This document shows, one piece after another, positions 33,640-46,400 of a stretch of 64,000 bases of DNA. Position numbers and translations under genes: made by a program. The notes beneath the pieces were generated by a model that saw only the letters and a list, made by a program, of their open reading frames with translations, was not told the origin of the DNA and did not search any database. The first letter of the stretch is position 1; each line of letters starts with the position of its first letter. Origin of the DNA: Enoplolaimus lenunculus (lineage: Eukaryota > Nematoda > Enoplea > Enoplida > Thoracostomopsidae); the NCBI GenBank assembly GCA_030248215.1, contig JASANG010003765.1:1-64000 (forward strand). The letters run 5' to 3'.

Positions 33640-33772
33640 AGCATATTCCTAAGCCTAAGCCTAAGCGTAAGAATGAGGATATTCCTAAGCCTAAGCCAGC
33701 AAAAAAATCAGTCTAAAGTTTAGGATTATTCTATTGCAGTCCCACAAAAACGTTCCGCCCCTGATCTATACT
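33640..33772. mobile_element. Family A MITE, one end lost
   Basis: GCCTAAGCCTAAGCGTAAG interior and the right end ACGTTCCGCCCCTGATCTAT. The left inverted repeat is not recognisable. Confidence 0.6.
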
Positions 33773-34916
33773 TGGGACTAAAACTGATATTGCTTGCTGC
33801 TTTTCTTTTTCTCGTTCGCGAAAAAAACGAAATTCAAGTTACGCCTCTGGTAATCGGGTTGTATAATTTTATTCTCTATTCACATTTCACCCTGTCTTCT
33901 GAATACCTATGCATTCTAGAGTTTTGTCAAACTGCGAACATTCATCGTTTAAGAAAAGTTATTGTTTTTATAAATTTTAGAATAACTTTGGGATTTTGTT
34001 GTTTATGTAAATTGCAGTAATTAGCATATTTTGTTTGCAGAAAAGCGTTAAGTTGTGCTATGCTTATACTGGTAATATGTTATGACTTTAACTCGAAAAT
34101 AGTGTTATAATTATCTATGGAAAACAGCATGATTTTAGCTTTGCCAGAAACCTGTGAAAATCGTTCGATTTTATTTCCTCTTACAGTTTGCCAGGATCGA
34201 AGTTATCACATCCCCGCCCATGCTTGCCGTTTTTGTACCACCCCAACATGATTTATTTAATGAAACTTTATGTCGTACTTGCGAATAAATAGGCATAAAT
34301 TCTTAATTATTTCAAATTTAAAGCACACTTTCAACGTTGAAAAATTTCATATCGAGAATAAATACTCGATGATTGACAAAAAAGACTCGGCCTATCACAA
34401 CGAGTTTCGGTTGATTGCAAAGTATTTTCAATTTTTCGTGCGTTATCCGTTATCTTTCGTTACAGTGCAATATTATCAGATCTCGGCGATATTTTAATTC
34501 GATTCGTTGCACTTTTCTGGATTCTATCCGCGAATTATACTTTAAGGCCTAAACGTTCAATTTTAAGTTGGGGTTCAGTTGGTTAAGCATACTGCTGATT
34601 GCCCATCTTTTTCAATTATCCACAATGTAATTGTTTTGTTTCTGAATATATTACCACAGTTTAACTTAAATTTACTCTTAGTGAGTGGAAATTTAGTCCA
34701 AATTCACTTGTCTATACACCTTACATTATTGTAACTTAGGCAGTAAACAAAAACGAGGAGTTCTTATAATTGAAACTGATTGCTAAATATCAGTTTTGAC
34801 AGCTGTTAACAAACAGGTTGGTTTACTCTTAGACTAATTTAAAATCTTACGTATTTTAGTTTAAGCTAAGCTTAGTGAACTCTCAAATACACATAATTGC
34901 TGAGCTGAATTTGTTA
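33773..34916. other. Gene-free region
   Basis: AT-rich; no supported gene. Short frames at 33772-34020 and 34270-34497 have no family match or splice context. Confidence 0.4.
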
Positions 34917-35420
34917 CTTAAACCAAAAATAAGTTTACTTAAAATCGTGTTAAACTTAAAAACATGTTAGTTTAAGTAAAACTTGAAATTCTAGTTTAGT
35001 TAGTCCGTCCAGGCATTTGGGTATTACTTAAATTAATATTCAAGCTTAGTTAAGCTATAATTTAAGTTTAAGTTTTTTAGAGAGTAGTATCATCGACAGT
35101 TCGTTACCCACACAGCTTTTCGTTCGGTAGTTGGCAGCATTTAAGCCTAAGTATAATCCTAAGCTTCACGGTTGAAGACAAATTATTATGTCGGTGAGAT
35201 TTCGGTTTGACAAGTCGTCGGTCAACGGATGGTCATGCGCCGAATTGTCGCAATAGTACTCTCTAAAACTTGAACTTAAATTATAGCTCAACTAAACTTG
35301 ATTATTAGCTTAAGTAAAGCCTAATTGGCTGGACGAACTAACTAATCTAGAATTGCAAGTTTAACTTAAACTAACATGTTTTCAACGTTACACGAGTTTT
35401 AAACTTACTTTTGGTTTTAA
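34917..35420. mobile_element. Long-TIR foldback element
   Basis: An arm of about 175 bp (34917-35093) is inversely repeated at 35250-35420, for example ACATGTTAGTTTAAGT against ACTTAAACTAACATGT and TTTTTTAGAGAGTA against TACTCTCTAAAA. The core of about 155 bp encodes nothing and contains GCCTAAGTATAATCCTAAGC. Confidence 0.8.
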
Positions 35421-35445
35421 TACCAAATACCGCCCAGAAATAATG

Positions 35446-35868
35446 TACTAAGAATTTATAATGTTTAGTTTAATCAAAAAATATGTAAGCTAGTCTAGAA
35501 AATTAGTTTAATATTGCGGGATTAGCTTAGTACTAAGAATTTATAATGTTTAGTTTAATCAAAAATATGTAAGCTAATCTAGAAAATTAGTTTAATATTG
35601 CGGGATTAGCTTAGTACTAAGAATTTATAATGTTTAGTTTAATGAAAAAATATATAAGCTAATCTAGAAAATTAGTTTAATATTGCGGGATTAGCTTAGT
35701 ACTAAGAATTTATAATGTTTAGTTTAATGAAAAAATATGTAAGCTAATCTAGAAAATTAGTTTAATATTGCGGGATTAGCTTAGTACTAAGAATTTATAA
35801 TGTTTAGTTTAATCAAAAAATATGTAAGCTAATCTAGAAAATTAGTTTAATATTGCTGGATTAGCTTA
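35446..35868. repeat. Tandem array, five units of about 85 bp
   Basis: Units begin TACTAAGAATTTATAATG at 35446, 35531, 35615, 35700 and 35785 and end GCGGGATTAGCTTAG. They differ by only a few bases. Confidence 0.95.
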
Positions 35869-37656
35869 AGCTTAAATCAAGTTACTTTAACCGGCTCTAT
35901 TATGATAAAATTCTTGCTATGCAAATTGTTCGTCAAAGGCTTCATTACGAGTTGTTATTTACCGCATCGTTATAAGTTGCAACCTCCAAATATATATTGT
36001 AAAATATAGAAACATTAAGCAGGAGTATCAGCTTTCTATTACATGACCCAAAAAGGTTTTTATAAGCGGCTCACCGATGCTTCACTCTGTGATCTTCTGA
36101 AACTGTAATACTCAGCGGTTATATTTTTGCGATATAAAATTACCTGTTTACCTTTGCTAAACTTTTATTTAAAAAATGATTATATATCCAAATCCACTGC
36201 TTAATAAAGTGCTTGTTGGAATTGCAAAACATCCTGAGTTTTGAACAAATTTCATTGAAAGTTAAAGTTGAAGCAATTCAAATTGAGGTCTATCGACAAA
36301 GTGAAAACCGCTACATGGGATGAGGTTTGTTATCACGCGCAAAGTAATACAGTATTTTATACAATTCGTAGTTTTTTTCTACTGTGAAACATGAAAAGTT
36401 AATTAGAAAGTCAAAATCGTAGGTGTTTTATAGAAGCCATGAACAGGCTTTCTGAAATCAACAAGAAATTATTATTATTATTATTATTATTATTATTGTT
36501 ATTATTGTTATTATTGTTATTATTATTGATTGTGGGGCACACTATCAGAAAACTTGCTATCATTGGCAACTTTCAGTCGCATAGTAGTAGCGAATCCAAG
36601 GCGGATGGTGGTTTATTCCCCTCAACGGTCATGTCGTGTTGAAAATTTTCCGATACATGTAGTTTATCTGAATCTAAAATGTGTTTTTAGTCAAATCGGT
36701 GAAATATACGGTGGAACGATAATTTAAAATTTAAAAATTTTCCGCCTTCAACACAATTGGTCAATCTTAAAACATTGAAAATTTTGCTCAAAAGCTGTAA
36801 ATCCGGGAAATTTGGACTGCAATACACTTAGGCGATGGTCGAATTTAGGCAATTCAGGACTTGGATTGAATAGCGCACCGGACCGATACAAATTTATAAT
36901 TTTGCATGAGTTTCTACCGCTAATTTTGCGTTTCAGTTCTCCTTAGTGACGCTTGCAAAGTTTCGTTTAAAACATGTTGTTGAACTAAAACGCAAAAGCT
37001 CAATGACCCATTATTTAAACCGCAAATTAGCCCTCGGCAATTAAGTGATAGCTTCAGTTGACATTTGAATATTTTTCTATTCTTTAAGCAAATGAAACGT
37101 GCCGCGGCTAAGTTATCCGCGCCCCCACTGCCTAAAACGCAAACTTTCTTGTGAGGTATCAACCAGGGCGCCTTATCCAAAAAAGGAGGACACATATACA
37201 AAAGAAAACTCGCGAGCGAGATGCCTAATAAGCGTGAATAACGCAATACTTTTAACCTAAATTGCAATCCTGCAGGCTTTACAAACGGTGTCACTCTTAG
37301 GCGTAGGATGGACAGTAGCCACGGTGCTGAAATAGAATTGTCAGTGCACAGAAAAAAATCAAGATTTCTTGTTTACAGTAGCACCGATAGGTACTAAGAC
37401 AGTTAGCTGTAACCTCGACTTGTGTTTGTCGGTAGATTGATTTTGGTGCTTTGAATACTTAATGTTTTGAAAAGTTATAAATATTTAAACAAACACTTTT
37501 CTTGCAATTTGAACGTTTTGCATATGGTACAGAACTAAACTACTAAACTAAAAGTTTATTTGTTATTAGCCAAGTCATTGGTTGCTAAGTTTACGGAGTT
37601 ATGATTTTATTTTTTTAAATTTAGTGTTAATACTTCAACGTCCATTTTGAAAATTT
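35869..37656. other. Gene-free region
   Basis: No supported gene. The minus frame at 36920-37294 has no family match. A GCGAGCGAGATG copy of the recurrent motif lies near 37212. Confidence 0.4.
36469..36528. repeat. TTA/TTG microsatellite
   Basis: Trinucleotide run. Confidence 0.9.
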
Positions 37657-37871
37657 GGCTCTTGTAGTCCCACCACTCGCTAAAGCTTATGCTCAAGTTT
37701 AGGCTTAGGCTTAGGCTCAGGTCCAGACTAAATACTTGGGCTTAGGGTTTCGAAAAACGCTTTTCTAAGCTTAAAAGCCTAAACTTTTGTCCTAGCCTTT
37801 GCCTAACCCTAAGCCTAAGGCTGAGCATTAATTTAAAATGTGGGAAGGGATAGTGTACAAGAGCCAAAAAT
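37657..37871. mobile_element. Family C palindromic element with TTAGGC repeats
   Basis: Ends TTGGCTCTTGTA and TACAAGAGCCAA are inverse repeats. The left half has TTAGGCTTAGGCTTAGGC, and the right half its complement (CCTAACCCTAAGCCTAAGG), so the element folds back on itself. Confidence 0.65.
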
Positions 37872-38725
37872 TTTATACAGGCTGTAAGCAGGGTGCAACC
37901 AGAGGTCTGCCTTAGGCTAAATTTTTTGGCGGAGGTATTGGCAGTGCTCAAGCCCAAGTCCATTCCTGCACTGTGGGAAAGCTGTGTTAACTGACAATTT
38001 CTTTGCACTACTATAAGTCAAACTGCTGCCAAACGTTCTGTTATTATATTACAAAGATGATTATGATGTCTGGTGTCTTTGTAAATGTACTGTTTTTCAG
38101 CAATTATCCAATAGAGTCAAAAAGCTTAAGCTTTAGGCTATTTTTTACTCAGGTTTAAGTTTCGACCTAGGTTTAGTTACAGGCGTATCCGTTTGTGAAG
38201 CTTAAGTTTACGCTTACAAATACTTATACTACTGTTACACCCCTAAAAGTGACACCGGCCATATATATACAATATAGTTGTCAAAGTGCTGGTTCACACT
38301 GCACGTTGCCCAACCGCATTCTCTGCGCAACTAATTTAAATATCGCTTTAAAGCTTCATGCGCGCAATGAACAGGAACGACGCTCGGCGAAAACCCGGTA
38401 TTATTTTCCCAAAGGCATATAACGGTTTTGCTGACACTGATATATGATTTGGCAGAGTTGCACACTGGTATATTTATATACTTAAAAAATCTTTACCATT
38501 TTTCTTTTATTATTTGACGTTTGTAAAAAACGTAATCTGGTGCTGCTGCTGTACCTACGCAAACGTTTAGAGCTTGTTGTGTATGACCGGTAATTCATGA
38601 TAAAATGACATTAATCATGATCACACACATTAGATATGCGTATGCAATACCTTACGTGAAAACATAACTCTTGTACCCTCTAACGAGTTTAGACTTAGGC
38701 TCAGGTTTAAGCTTTTGCTTGATCG
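37872..38725. other. Gene-free region
   Basis: Scattered AGCTTAAG and TTAGGC-like words at 38120-38230; otherwise nothing recognised. Confidence 0.4.
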
Positions 38726-38900
38726 GGCTTTTGTACACTTCTTCCCACATGCATAGGCTTAGGTTCAGGTTTAGGCTCGAGCTTTGGGTTTTGTCTTAGT
38801 TTTCGGAAAAGGTTTACCAAAGCTAAAGCCTAAACTTTTGCTTAAGCCTTTTCCTAAACCTACGCCTTTAAACGTGGGTTGGAAAGTATACAAGAGATCT
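38726..38900. mobile_element. Family C element, second copy
   Basis: Ends CTTTTGTACACTTCTTCCCA and GGTTGGAAAGTATACAAGAG are inverse repeats. TTAGGTTCAGG on the left and CCTAAACCTACG on the right. Confidence 0.6.
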
Positions 38901-39134
38901 TATGTTTTGTGACTTGTAATTCACTGTAGTAGGTGTATCAATAATTTAATGGTCATCTCGAGGATTACAAGCCTCTAACGAGCCTCAACCTGCAATAAAA
39001 TATTTTTGAGCACATATTTAATTCAGTACCTTTCCATGACTTGAACAACTAAATTCCGTGCCCCAAATTTGAATTTTTCAAATTTCTCTGTTAATACGGT
39101 ATACAATGATTTTTCTCTTAACCCCTTCTCACAT

Positions 39135-39388
39135 TGAGTTGCCTATAGGCAACTCAGCGCAGTGTATATACGTTATATAATATATATCGCACCGTGTTTG
39201 ACAATTGCAACACGTATACATAGTACTAAATCACCACAAGACGTAAGAGCCGCCTCGGGCTCGAGCGTCAAGCTCCTATAGCTGAGTGGTGATGGTATAC
39301 GCCTCCCACTCCAGTCACTGGAGTTCGAATCCTAGCATAAAAGTAGGTCTCAGGGAAAACAGAAAATATTCATGTGAGAAAGGGTTAA
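39135..39388 (+). repeat. tRNA-derived SINE, copy 2
   Basis: Internal tRNA-like head at 39268-39345 with an A box (ATAGCTGAGTGGTGATGG) and a B box (GAGTTCGAATCC), followed by the shared tail AGAAAATATTCATGTGAGAA at about 39362. Better preserved than copy 1. Confidence 0.7.
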
Positions 39389-41605
39389 TAGCAGTATAAA
39401 AGTTCTGTCTGAAAAGTTTAAAAATTCAAATATTTTAACGCGCTTTGAAGATGAACTGAATAGCATTTAAGTTTACTTCGATCTGACTGTCAGTTCTTGA
39501 GTTATAGTACAAATTGCTCGGACACTGTCCAGTTTTCCCCAAAAATTAATGTTTTGTAAGTATAACTCGGGAATCAGTTTTCGGAACGAAACAATATTAA
39601 CACTTTTCTCTTCAGTTTTGCGTTCTGTGTTAAATAACATAATACTTTGAGCCCGCATGGCATTTATTTCTTGAGCCACAAATTCTTTCTTAAGATCGCT
39701 CAGAACTAAAATGTTTAAATATTCAAATTTGAGCATAAAATAAAGAATTGTAGAAAATCGAATGATGAGTAAAATTTTCAAACAAAATTATTTTTTGCCA
39801 ACACCGATTAAATATATTCATGAAGAGTAAAAGTGTGGCTAGCAGGTCAATAATTATTTATCGTTGAGCGAGCTTACTTCAAAAACGTGTCCTAGGGAAC
39901 GATTCGTTGTATCAGTGTAGTAGCATGCCAACCGATTCCGCAACTGTTCGTTGCTGTTTGATTTCCTTCTTCCAGTACGTAGCTTTCTTTGAACAAATAC
40001 TTCTCATCAGTGTGACTTATTTGTTGTAAAGCGGATAATTCCGCCGCATCGACCATGCCTCGTGACGTTTGTGCTAAGACTACTGTTGAAGGGTGATTTC
40101 AGTAAATCCCGCTGAACTAAATTGCATTCTTTGCACCGCTATCTATACAGCCCCCTTGACGAAAAAGTTTAGAACTCGATGACTCTTGGTAATCAACTCG
40201 AAATATCGTGAACAATTACCGAGGTGTAGCACAACATTGTGATCAGAGCTGTAAGTGGGTAAACATTGTTTTACCCGCGCTGAGTATTACCCGCGTAAAT
40301 TTTATTTATTTTGCCCGCAGGTATACCCGCGCAAAATTTCTTTACACACACTACCCGCCGTTACTCGCCCTTATTTTTATTGTGTTCAATACAACTGTGT
40401 AATTTTACAGTGTATAGATGTTAAACTTTGAAACAAACCATTCAGTAAAAAGTGTATAACGCAGTATAATATTGCGCATAACACCCATCACCGGTAAAAC
40501 TAGGTTGTTTGTCGATGGGTGATCATGATAAATGAATGAAAACTTTCTTGTATGTACGAAATCATTATAGATACGATGGTAAAATCACACATTTCTTTGT
40601 CTTCCGTCGCAATTCCTCTTAAAACTTCATTCAAAAAACCTATGAACATTCTGTTCCAAACTAAAGAAAAGGCCAGCTTGCATACCTCTCTGCTCGAGTG
40701 GTTCAAAAACATAGAAGACAAGCAAACTTAGTTGTAGGAGGATACCCAAATACGTATTGAGAATAGGTTAGTCTCTGGTGTTGTGGTGGTTTCAGTCAAT
40801 GTCATTGTTCTAATACAACTACCCAAAACAAAGGAAGTAACATAAAAATAAAGATCTTAGAATGGTTAGTTGTTTTACGCTCATGAAGTTCGTTTGTGAT
40901 TCAGGGCCCTTCATTTGAAGCTACGAGTTAAGGATCATAATCCTGCACAGAAAATTTTATTCCAGATATCTTGAAATTATCCGGATATCCGGAATAAAAA
41001 CATCCGGAAAAAATGTCAAGATATCGAACTTGAAAAAATACCCGATGCCCATTACTGGTTGTAACTCTTTGATACACTCTGTATCAGAATTCCAGCGGAA
41101 TTCTGATTTCGGTTAAAATGTTGATAAAATTTGCATTCCGATTCCGATTCCGAATGAGTGTTATTCTGATGTCGGAATTCCGATTTTTCGGTGATTGAAG
41201 TATTGGTAAAACACTAGCCCTCGTTACAAAGTATAATTACGGGTAACTCTGAGAAATGGCAGGACTCTGTTAATATATATCATGTTAGATACAAACTATT
41301 TTTACTGACAATGTAAACAATAATGTATACATACAATCCTGTGGCGACAAAAGTAATACACTTATTTTTACTAAAATTTAAATTCCGATTCCTATTCCGA
41401 TTCCAGTTCCGACACAAAAGTTGATTCCGATTCCGCTCCCAACACCGTGTGTTATCTCGACAGCTTGATTTGGATAAGTATTATACGTGTTACGTATGTA
41501 ACACGTATACAAATCCATGTATATTATATGAAATGCATAGATATCTGGTTGTAAACGTTGCCCATGAATGTTTTAAAAATGTAAATAAACAGAGGCGTGT
41601 ACAAG
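39389..41605. other. Gene-free region
   Basis: No supported gene. 41093-41445 holds dispersed ATTCCGATTCCGATTCCG-like units, simple satellite-type sequence. Confidence 0.45.
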
Positions 41606-41690
41606 TCGCTGTGGCGCAGTTGGTTGGTACCTGAGTCACAAGTGGACAGCGTATGGGCTATTGAGCAGCGGTTCGACTGCAGCTTGAAGC
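41606..41690 (+). repeat. tRNA-like sequence
   Basis: GTGGCGCAGTTGGTTGGTACC resembles an A box and GCGGTTCGACTGC a B box at tRNA-like spacing. Stems pair poorly, so it is more likely a SINE head or tRNA relic than a gene. Confidence 0.5.
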
Positions 41691-42835
41691 TAGTTAGTTA
41701 TAAATATGTTGTTTCTACGCTAACTTCACTGATTTCTTTTCAATAATACATTTAGTTCGCCATTTTCACGAGATTTTCAAAAGTAGCTGAAAATACTGTG
41801 ACTTTGACCCTTTGCCGCATTTAAATGTACTTTCGAGCAAGAATTTGAATTTGGGACTACGGCACGGATGAACCATTTCAGGGGTTGCTTGTTTATTTGC
41901 TTGCATTCGGTTGTGTCAGCCAGTTGTTTGTTGTTCACACAATTTTTATCACATAAACATACTGATAATAATGACCACTGGTTACTTACGTTTAGGAGCG
42001 TATCAGTAGCAAGTTTATACCGAAGCTTAAGTGTCACGACAGTTCTACAACTGAGTCTTTAAAATATAACAAACAATTGGTCTAAAGTCTAAGTCTATGC
42101 TGTTGCAGTCTGATATCAGCACCAAATCTGTATATAAAATTTTAGTTCAATTTTTGTTATGGATGCCATCACCCTGGCTATCTTGCTGAATTCGTCAGTA
42201 ACCTTTTGCCGCTCCTATATCGGCTCCAACAGAAAACTGTTCTACATATGTGAGCCTTCAATCTGCAATGAGTATAGGCGTACTGCTCATTATATCAGAG
42301 GGTTTGTCCGAACCATTCTTGCTCAAAAACTAAATTTCATTGCCTCAAAATATACTAAATCGTCCGCAAGATTTCAACTATAGTGCAGTTTCTTACTATT
42401 TTAGCGTGTGCCCTGCAAAATCAAGAATTGCCTGAAAAATAAACATTTTTGCCGAATCATACGGCTACAGCCACGCTCAGGCTTCATCTCGTGAACCGTT
42501 GGTGTTTGTGCGATCGACAATACAGACCCAACATTGAACCAACCTGTCATAGTCACTCAACGAATAAACCATGCTAAATCAGACTATTTTACTATGATAA
42601 ACTTTATTTCAGATTTAAAGAGGAATCTTTTCAGTGGCGTCATAAACCATTATTGGTTTTGAAATTGCCGACACAGCGTGTCATTTAGGTTAACGATAAT
42701 TAGAGGCTTTTAACCAAACTAGCACAAACGGTACAAAACGAACAGAAGCAGAAGTCTTTTGGATAGCGATTTTTCTCACTTTGTATACAATTTTTACACA
42801 GTATTGTTCTTAAAGTTAGGGTTGCGCTGTGCTTG
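41691..42835. other. Gene-free region
   Basis: No supported gene. A 74-residue frame from ATG 42159 has no family match. Confidence 0.4.
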
Positions 42836-43026
42836 ACGTCTGGCGCCGCCCATCACCGTGCGTCACCCATACGTCACCGTCCGTCACCGTACGTTATTGT
42901 ACGTGAGTTATTTGCGTACGATACCGCACGGTGACGGACGGCGCCGTACGGGTGACGTCCGGCACCGTACGGGTGACAAAAAGTGCGACGGTGCGTGCGG
43001 GTGACGGACAGCGCCGGGCGGTGTGA
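42836..43026. repeat. CpG-rich foldback of CACCGTACG units
   Basis: The left half repeats CGTCACCGTACG-type words, the right half their inverse (CGTACGGGTGACG, ACGGTGACGGACG), around a short AT-richer centre near 42896-42922. GC and CpG content contrast sharply with the flanks. Confidence 0.85.
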
Positions 43027-43317
43027 GAAGTTTGTGATTTTGACTTAAGCCTGTACCCTGTATCGCCTGTTATGTTCTTTCCGCGATGTATGCTTATCGC
43101 TCTGATTTAGTAAACGCGGCCGGTAAATGTTTATTATAAATCCCAACCCGAAACCCGTATAGCACAAAATATCCAATATTAACACCAGCAAATTACAGGT
43201 TATGCAATCTAACTGGCAACCCGAGCCGGAATCCTTAAAGCCGACGCCTGAATCTGATTTAATCCAGCCACTGGCTCTACCGTACCCAATACTTTTACCG
43301 TTTTCCAGAATCCGTGC

Positions 43318-43459
43318 AATTCTAACCCCGTTAGAATTACACTCCGTTAAACCGTGTACTCTAACCCCGTTAGAGTTACACCAAATTTTCCGACCAATCT
43401 AACCCCGTTAGATTTGGCCAAGCCGTTGTAGAATATTAAATCTAACCCCGTTAGATTTA
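43318..43459. repeat. Cluster of four CTAACCCCGTTAG hairpins
   Basis: Hairpins centred near 43328, 43367, 43406 and 43448 share CTAAC-CCC-GTTAG. Outer stem bases differ between copies but stay paired: AATT/AATT, ACT/AGT, AAT/ATT and TAAAT/ATTTA. Confidence 0.9.
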
Positions 43460-46400
43460 TTAGACTACTTTTTCCCAGGTTTCCTTTAATACCCCAAGTT
43501 CCTTTAGCACATGACACCAGTATCCGATACTGGGTAAATTCTGCGCCTTGCGCAATGCCGGTTAAATCCGTAACGCCGTAATTCCTTCACATACTGCACG
43601 CCTCCGTGACTATTCTTAAATTAAATCCGTTAAGTCCTACTTACCCAAGTCTCGCTTAATCCAACCGTAAAACTTAGTAACAGCAATAAGTAAAACTACG
43701 TGTAGTGCACCAAAAATATCACAACCGTTCAGTACTAGCTCAGAATCAAGAATGATTCCGGTCCTGGCTACCCCTGTTTGCACCTCGACCTCATTTGCAT
43801 TTCTGCCGACACCCACGATTGGGTGTCCGCGTTGCGGTTGAGGTCCAGAGCCAATCACCCGGTTCTAATCCTGTACGCCTACACCATATACAACAACAAC
43901 AACAAATAACAACCAATCATGTCGGACACTCACGACATGATGACTTAGACTAGCTAAGTCGTTAACCGCAAATCGAGCCGTCACATTTATACAACATTAT
44001 TCAATGGCCACGCAGGGCCCCAGGTAAGTTACATTGCGGACACAGCCGCCATAGCATAGTTTTACCAATTTCTACGCCTTGCCGCAACGCCTAAGCCTAA
44101 CTTAAGTTCTAAGAGAGACTAGGTGGAGCCAGAGACTCCCTTAAGGTGTGGTTTTGATATAGGATTTTATTTTATATTTTAGTTTTAGTTTGAAATAGGT
44201 TAAGTGTGGCACAGCCACCTACAGGCGGCACCGCACGTCAGCAAAAGTATAGCGCATCCCTCACGCTACAACCGCTAAAAAGTTACTCGATACACGTAAA
44301 AGATATTGCGGATTCTGCATTATTACAGTTCTTTTGGCCAATGTGACTTACTAGTCAACATGGAACCTCCACCGGCCAAGAACTTGTATATCTGTGAAGC
44401 TTTGTGCAATTTTTATCATCTTTAGTTTTGAGCCGATTAAGTTGGAGAATTTGACTATGAAGTTTTTTATGAACAGCGCCGCAGGTAAAATTTTTCGAAA
44501 ATTGAATACCTTCGCAAGCGAAGCGAGCGAGAAGCTAGGCGTAAATTTTTGTACCTAATTTTAAAATCATGACATACGTAGTGATTCGGGTTGGGATTGA
44601 GCGCGCGCCCACCCCCTCTCCCTTTCGCTACACCCCTGATCGTATAATCATTTCAGGTTTTAAACACTATATATATTTTCTTATTTGTGCCGAAAATCGT
44701 TATAAGCAAAACCATTTTATCGAAATGCTAAAACGTGAAGCGGTTTAAAACAACAAAATTAACCCACGGGAAACTGCATGAGCCGCGTCAGGTTAATAAT
44801 ATTTGTTTTTAATGAAATATATAATTTTTTTACGTGTCACATGTGATATGCTCACCACATACTTTCCGCTAAAACGCAATATTAGATGTGTTTTTAGACA
44901 ATGATCTGACTGTTTTATGAAGCGGCGTTTTCGTAGTTCCCGTTTCTTTGCTTTTAAACACGTTATATTTAGTTTTTTTTTGTTTCATTTCTTTTTCTGA
45001 TATCCTCAAATACATGGACGTGAGCGTAAGTTTATCTAATTGTGTCGAGCAGGAGTGCAACTGCTATCACCCAAAAACGGGAGGTGTGTAAAGTTTTGCC
45101 TTTGGATCAATCAAACGGGGTGCATCAAAGTTATGGTGTTTGGCCAATCCGGTGAGCAACACTCCAGACACCGCTGTTCCCGTGAACGCGGTAAATATGT
45201 GCAACAACCTTTGTAGGTGCATTTTCACAGCATTTAAAGTTAAGGTATAGGTTTAGGCAAAACTTTTAAAGTAAGTAAACATTTTCCACCTAAGCATAAA
45301 AATGTCATCGGACTTGTACATGGACCGTGTGTGTCACCTGGCACAAGGTGATTGGTCGTGCAAAAATTTTAAACAACCAATGGAAACCCTCGAAATTCGC
45401 CACACTTATACTACTTGATCGGTCCAAACATCATACCACTGAACAAGCAAAGTTTGAGATCTAAAGTTGCCACAGCTCGCTTGTTTGAAACGTTTTTATT
45501 AACTCGGGATAAGCGGCTACATGCATTTGACCATATGCCTGTTTACATTCAAAGTATCTATTGTATAAATTCTGTAAATTGAATATAACATATATTATTT
45601 AAAAATTCTACATTAAAATTATGTCTTGGAACTACAAAAGTACTGCGATCTTGTGTGTTTGAGTTGCTGAAAGCGTTCAAAATTTGTCAGATTATACGCG
45701 AGCAAGATTCCGAACGCAATTTTACTATAAAATAAAACAAAACAAAACGTCAGTTTGCTACAATTCGGTCACCAGGTTTCGTCTTAGATCCGCTCATTCG
45801 CTGCAGACCAAAAGTGTACAATAAAGTTTCACGGGACAAGCGAGCTAAGCGATCGAGAAACCAGGCGCATATTTTGCATTCGTCCTATTAAAAAGTCTAT
45901 TTTTTAAATTGATTTTGTTTCCCAACCCAGGGCTCATTTCTTACCACCCATCCACAGGAAAGCGGACTTGTGAGGCGGTAAGTGTGGTCCAGTGATCCAG
46001 GCCACGCCATGACAGTTTAGTGAAACACCTGAACGCTTGTAAACACATGCAACGTGCAGCACACGGTTTAGAATACGTGGCTTAACCATTCTTTTAACGC
46101 GTATTTATTAAGCAAAGTATCTGGCATTTTTTGTTGCTGTTGCGACAATCCAACAGCGGACTCTCATTAACCCACGCGTGAATTTTAATATGTCTTTTAT
46201 TTGAAGTTCAAATTATTAGCTGTCAAATTTTAACTCTGAAGTTTTGTGTACACAAAAGCTGTCGGTGTTTTTTTTTTGTGTGTGCGTTGACGGTTTCTTA
46301 AAGCTTTACGTTAACATATTGCCATAGGCGTCGCAATAATATTTCATTGCGGCGTGTGCAAGTAGGGTCCCGTAGAGAAAATCAACGTTACAACGTCGGC

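Noticed and set aside
35446-35868. CRISPR-like array
   Set aside because: Units are contiguous with no variable spacers and the DNA is eukaryotic; it is a simple tandem array.
41606-41690. Functional tRNA gene
   Set aside because: Box-like motifs present, but stems pair poorly; more likely a relic or SINE head.
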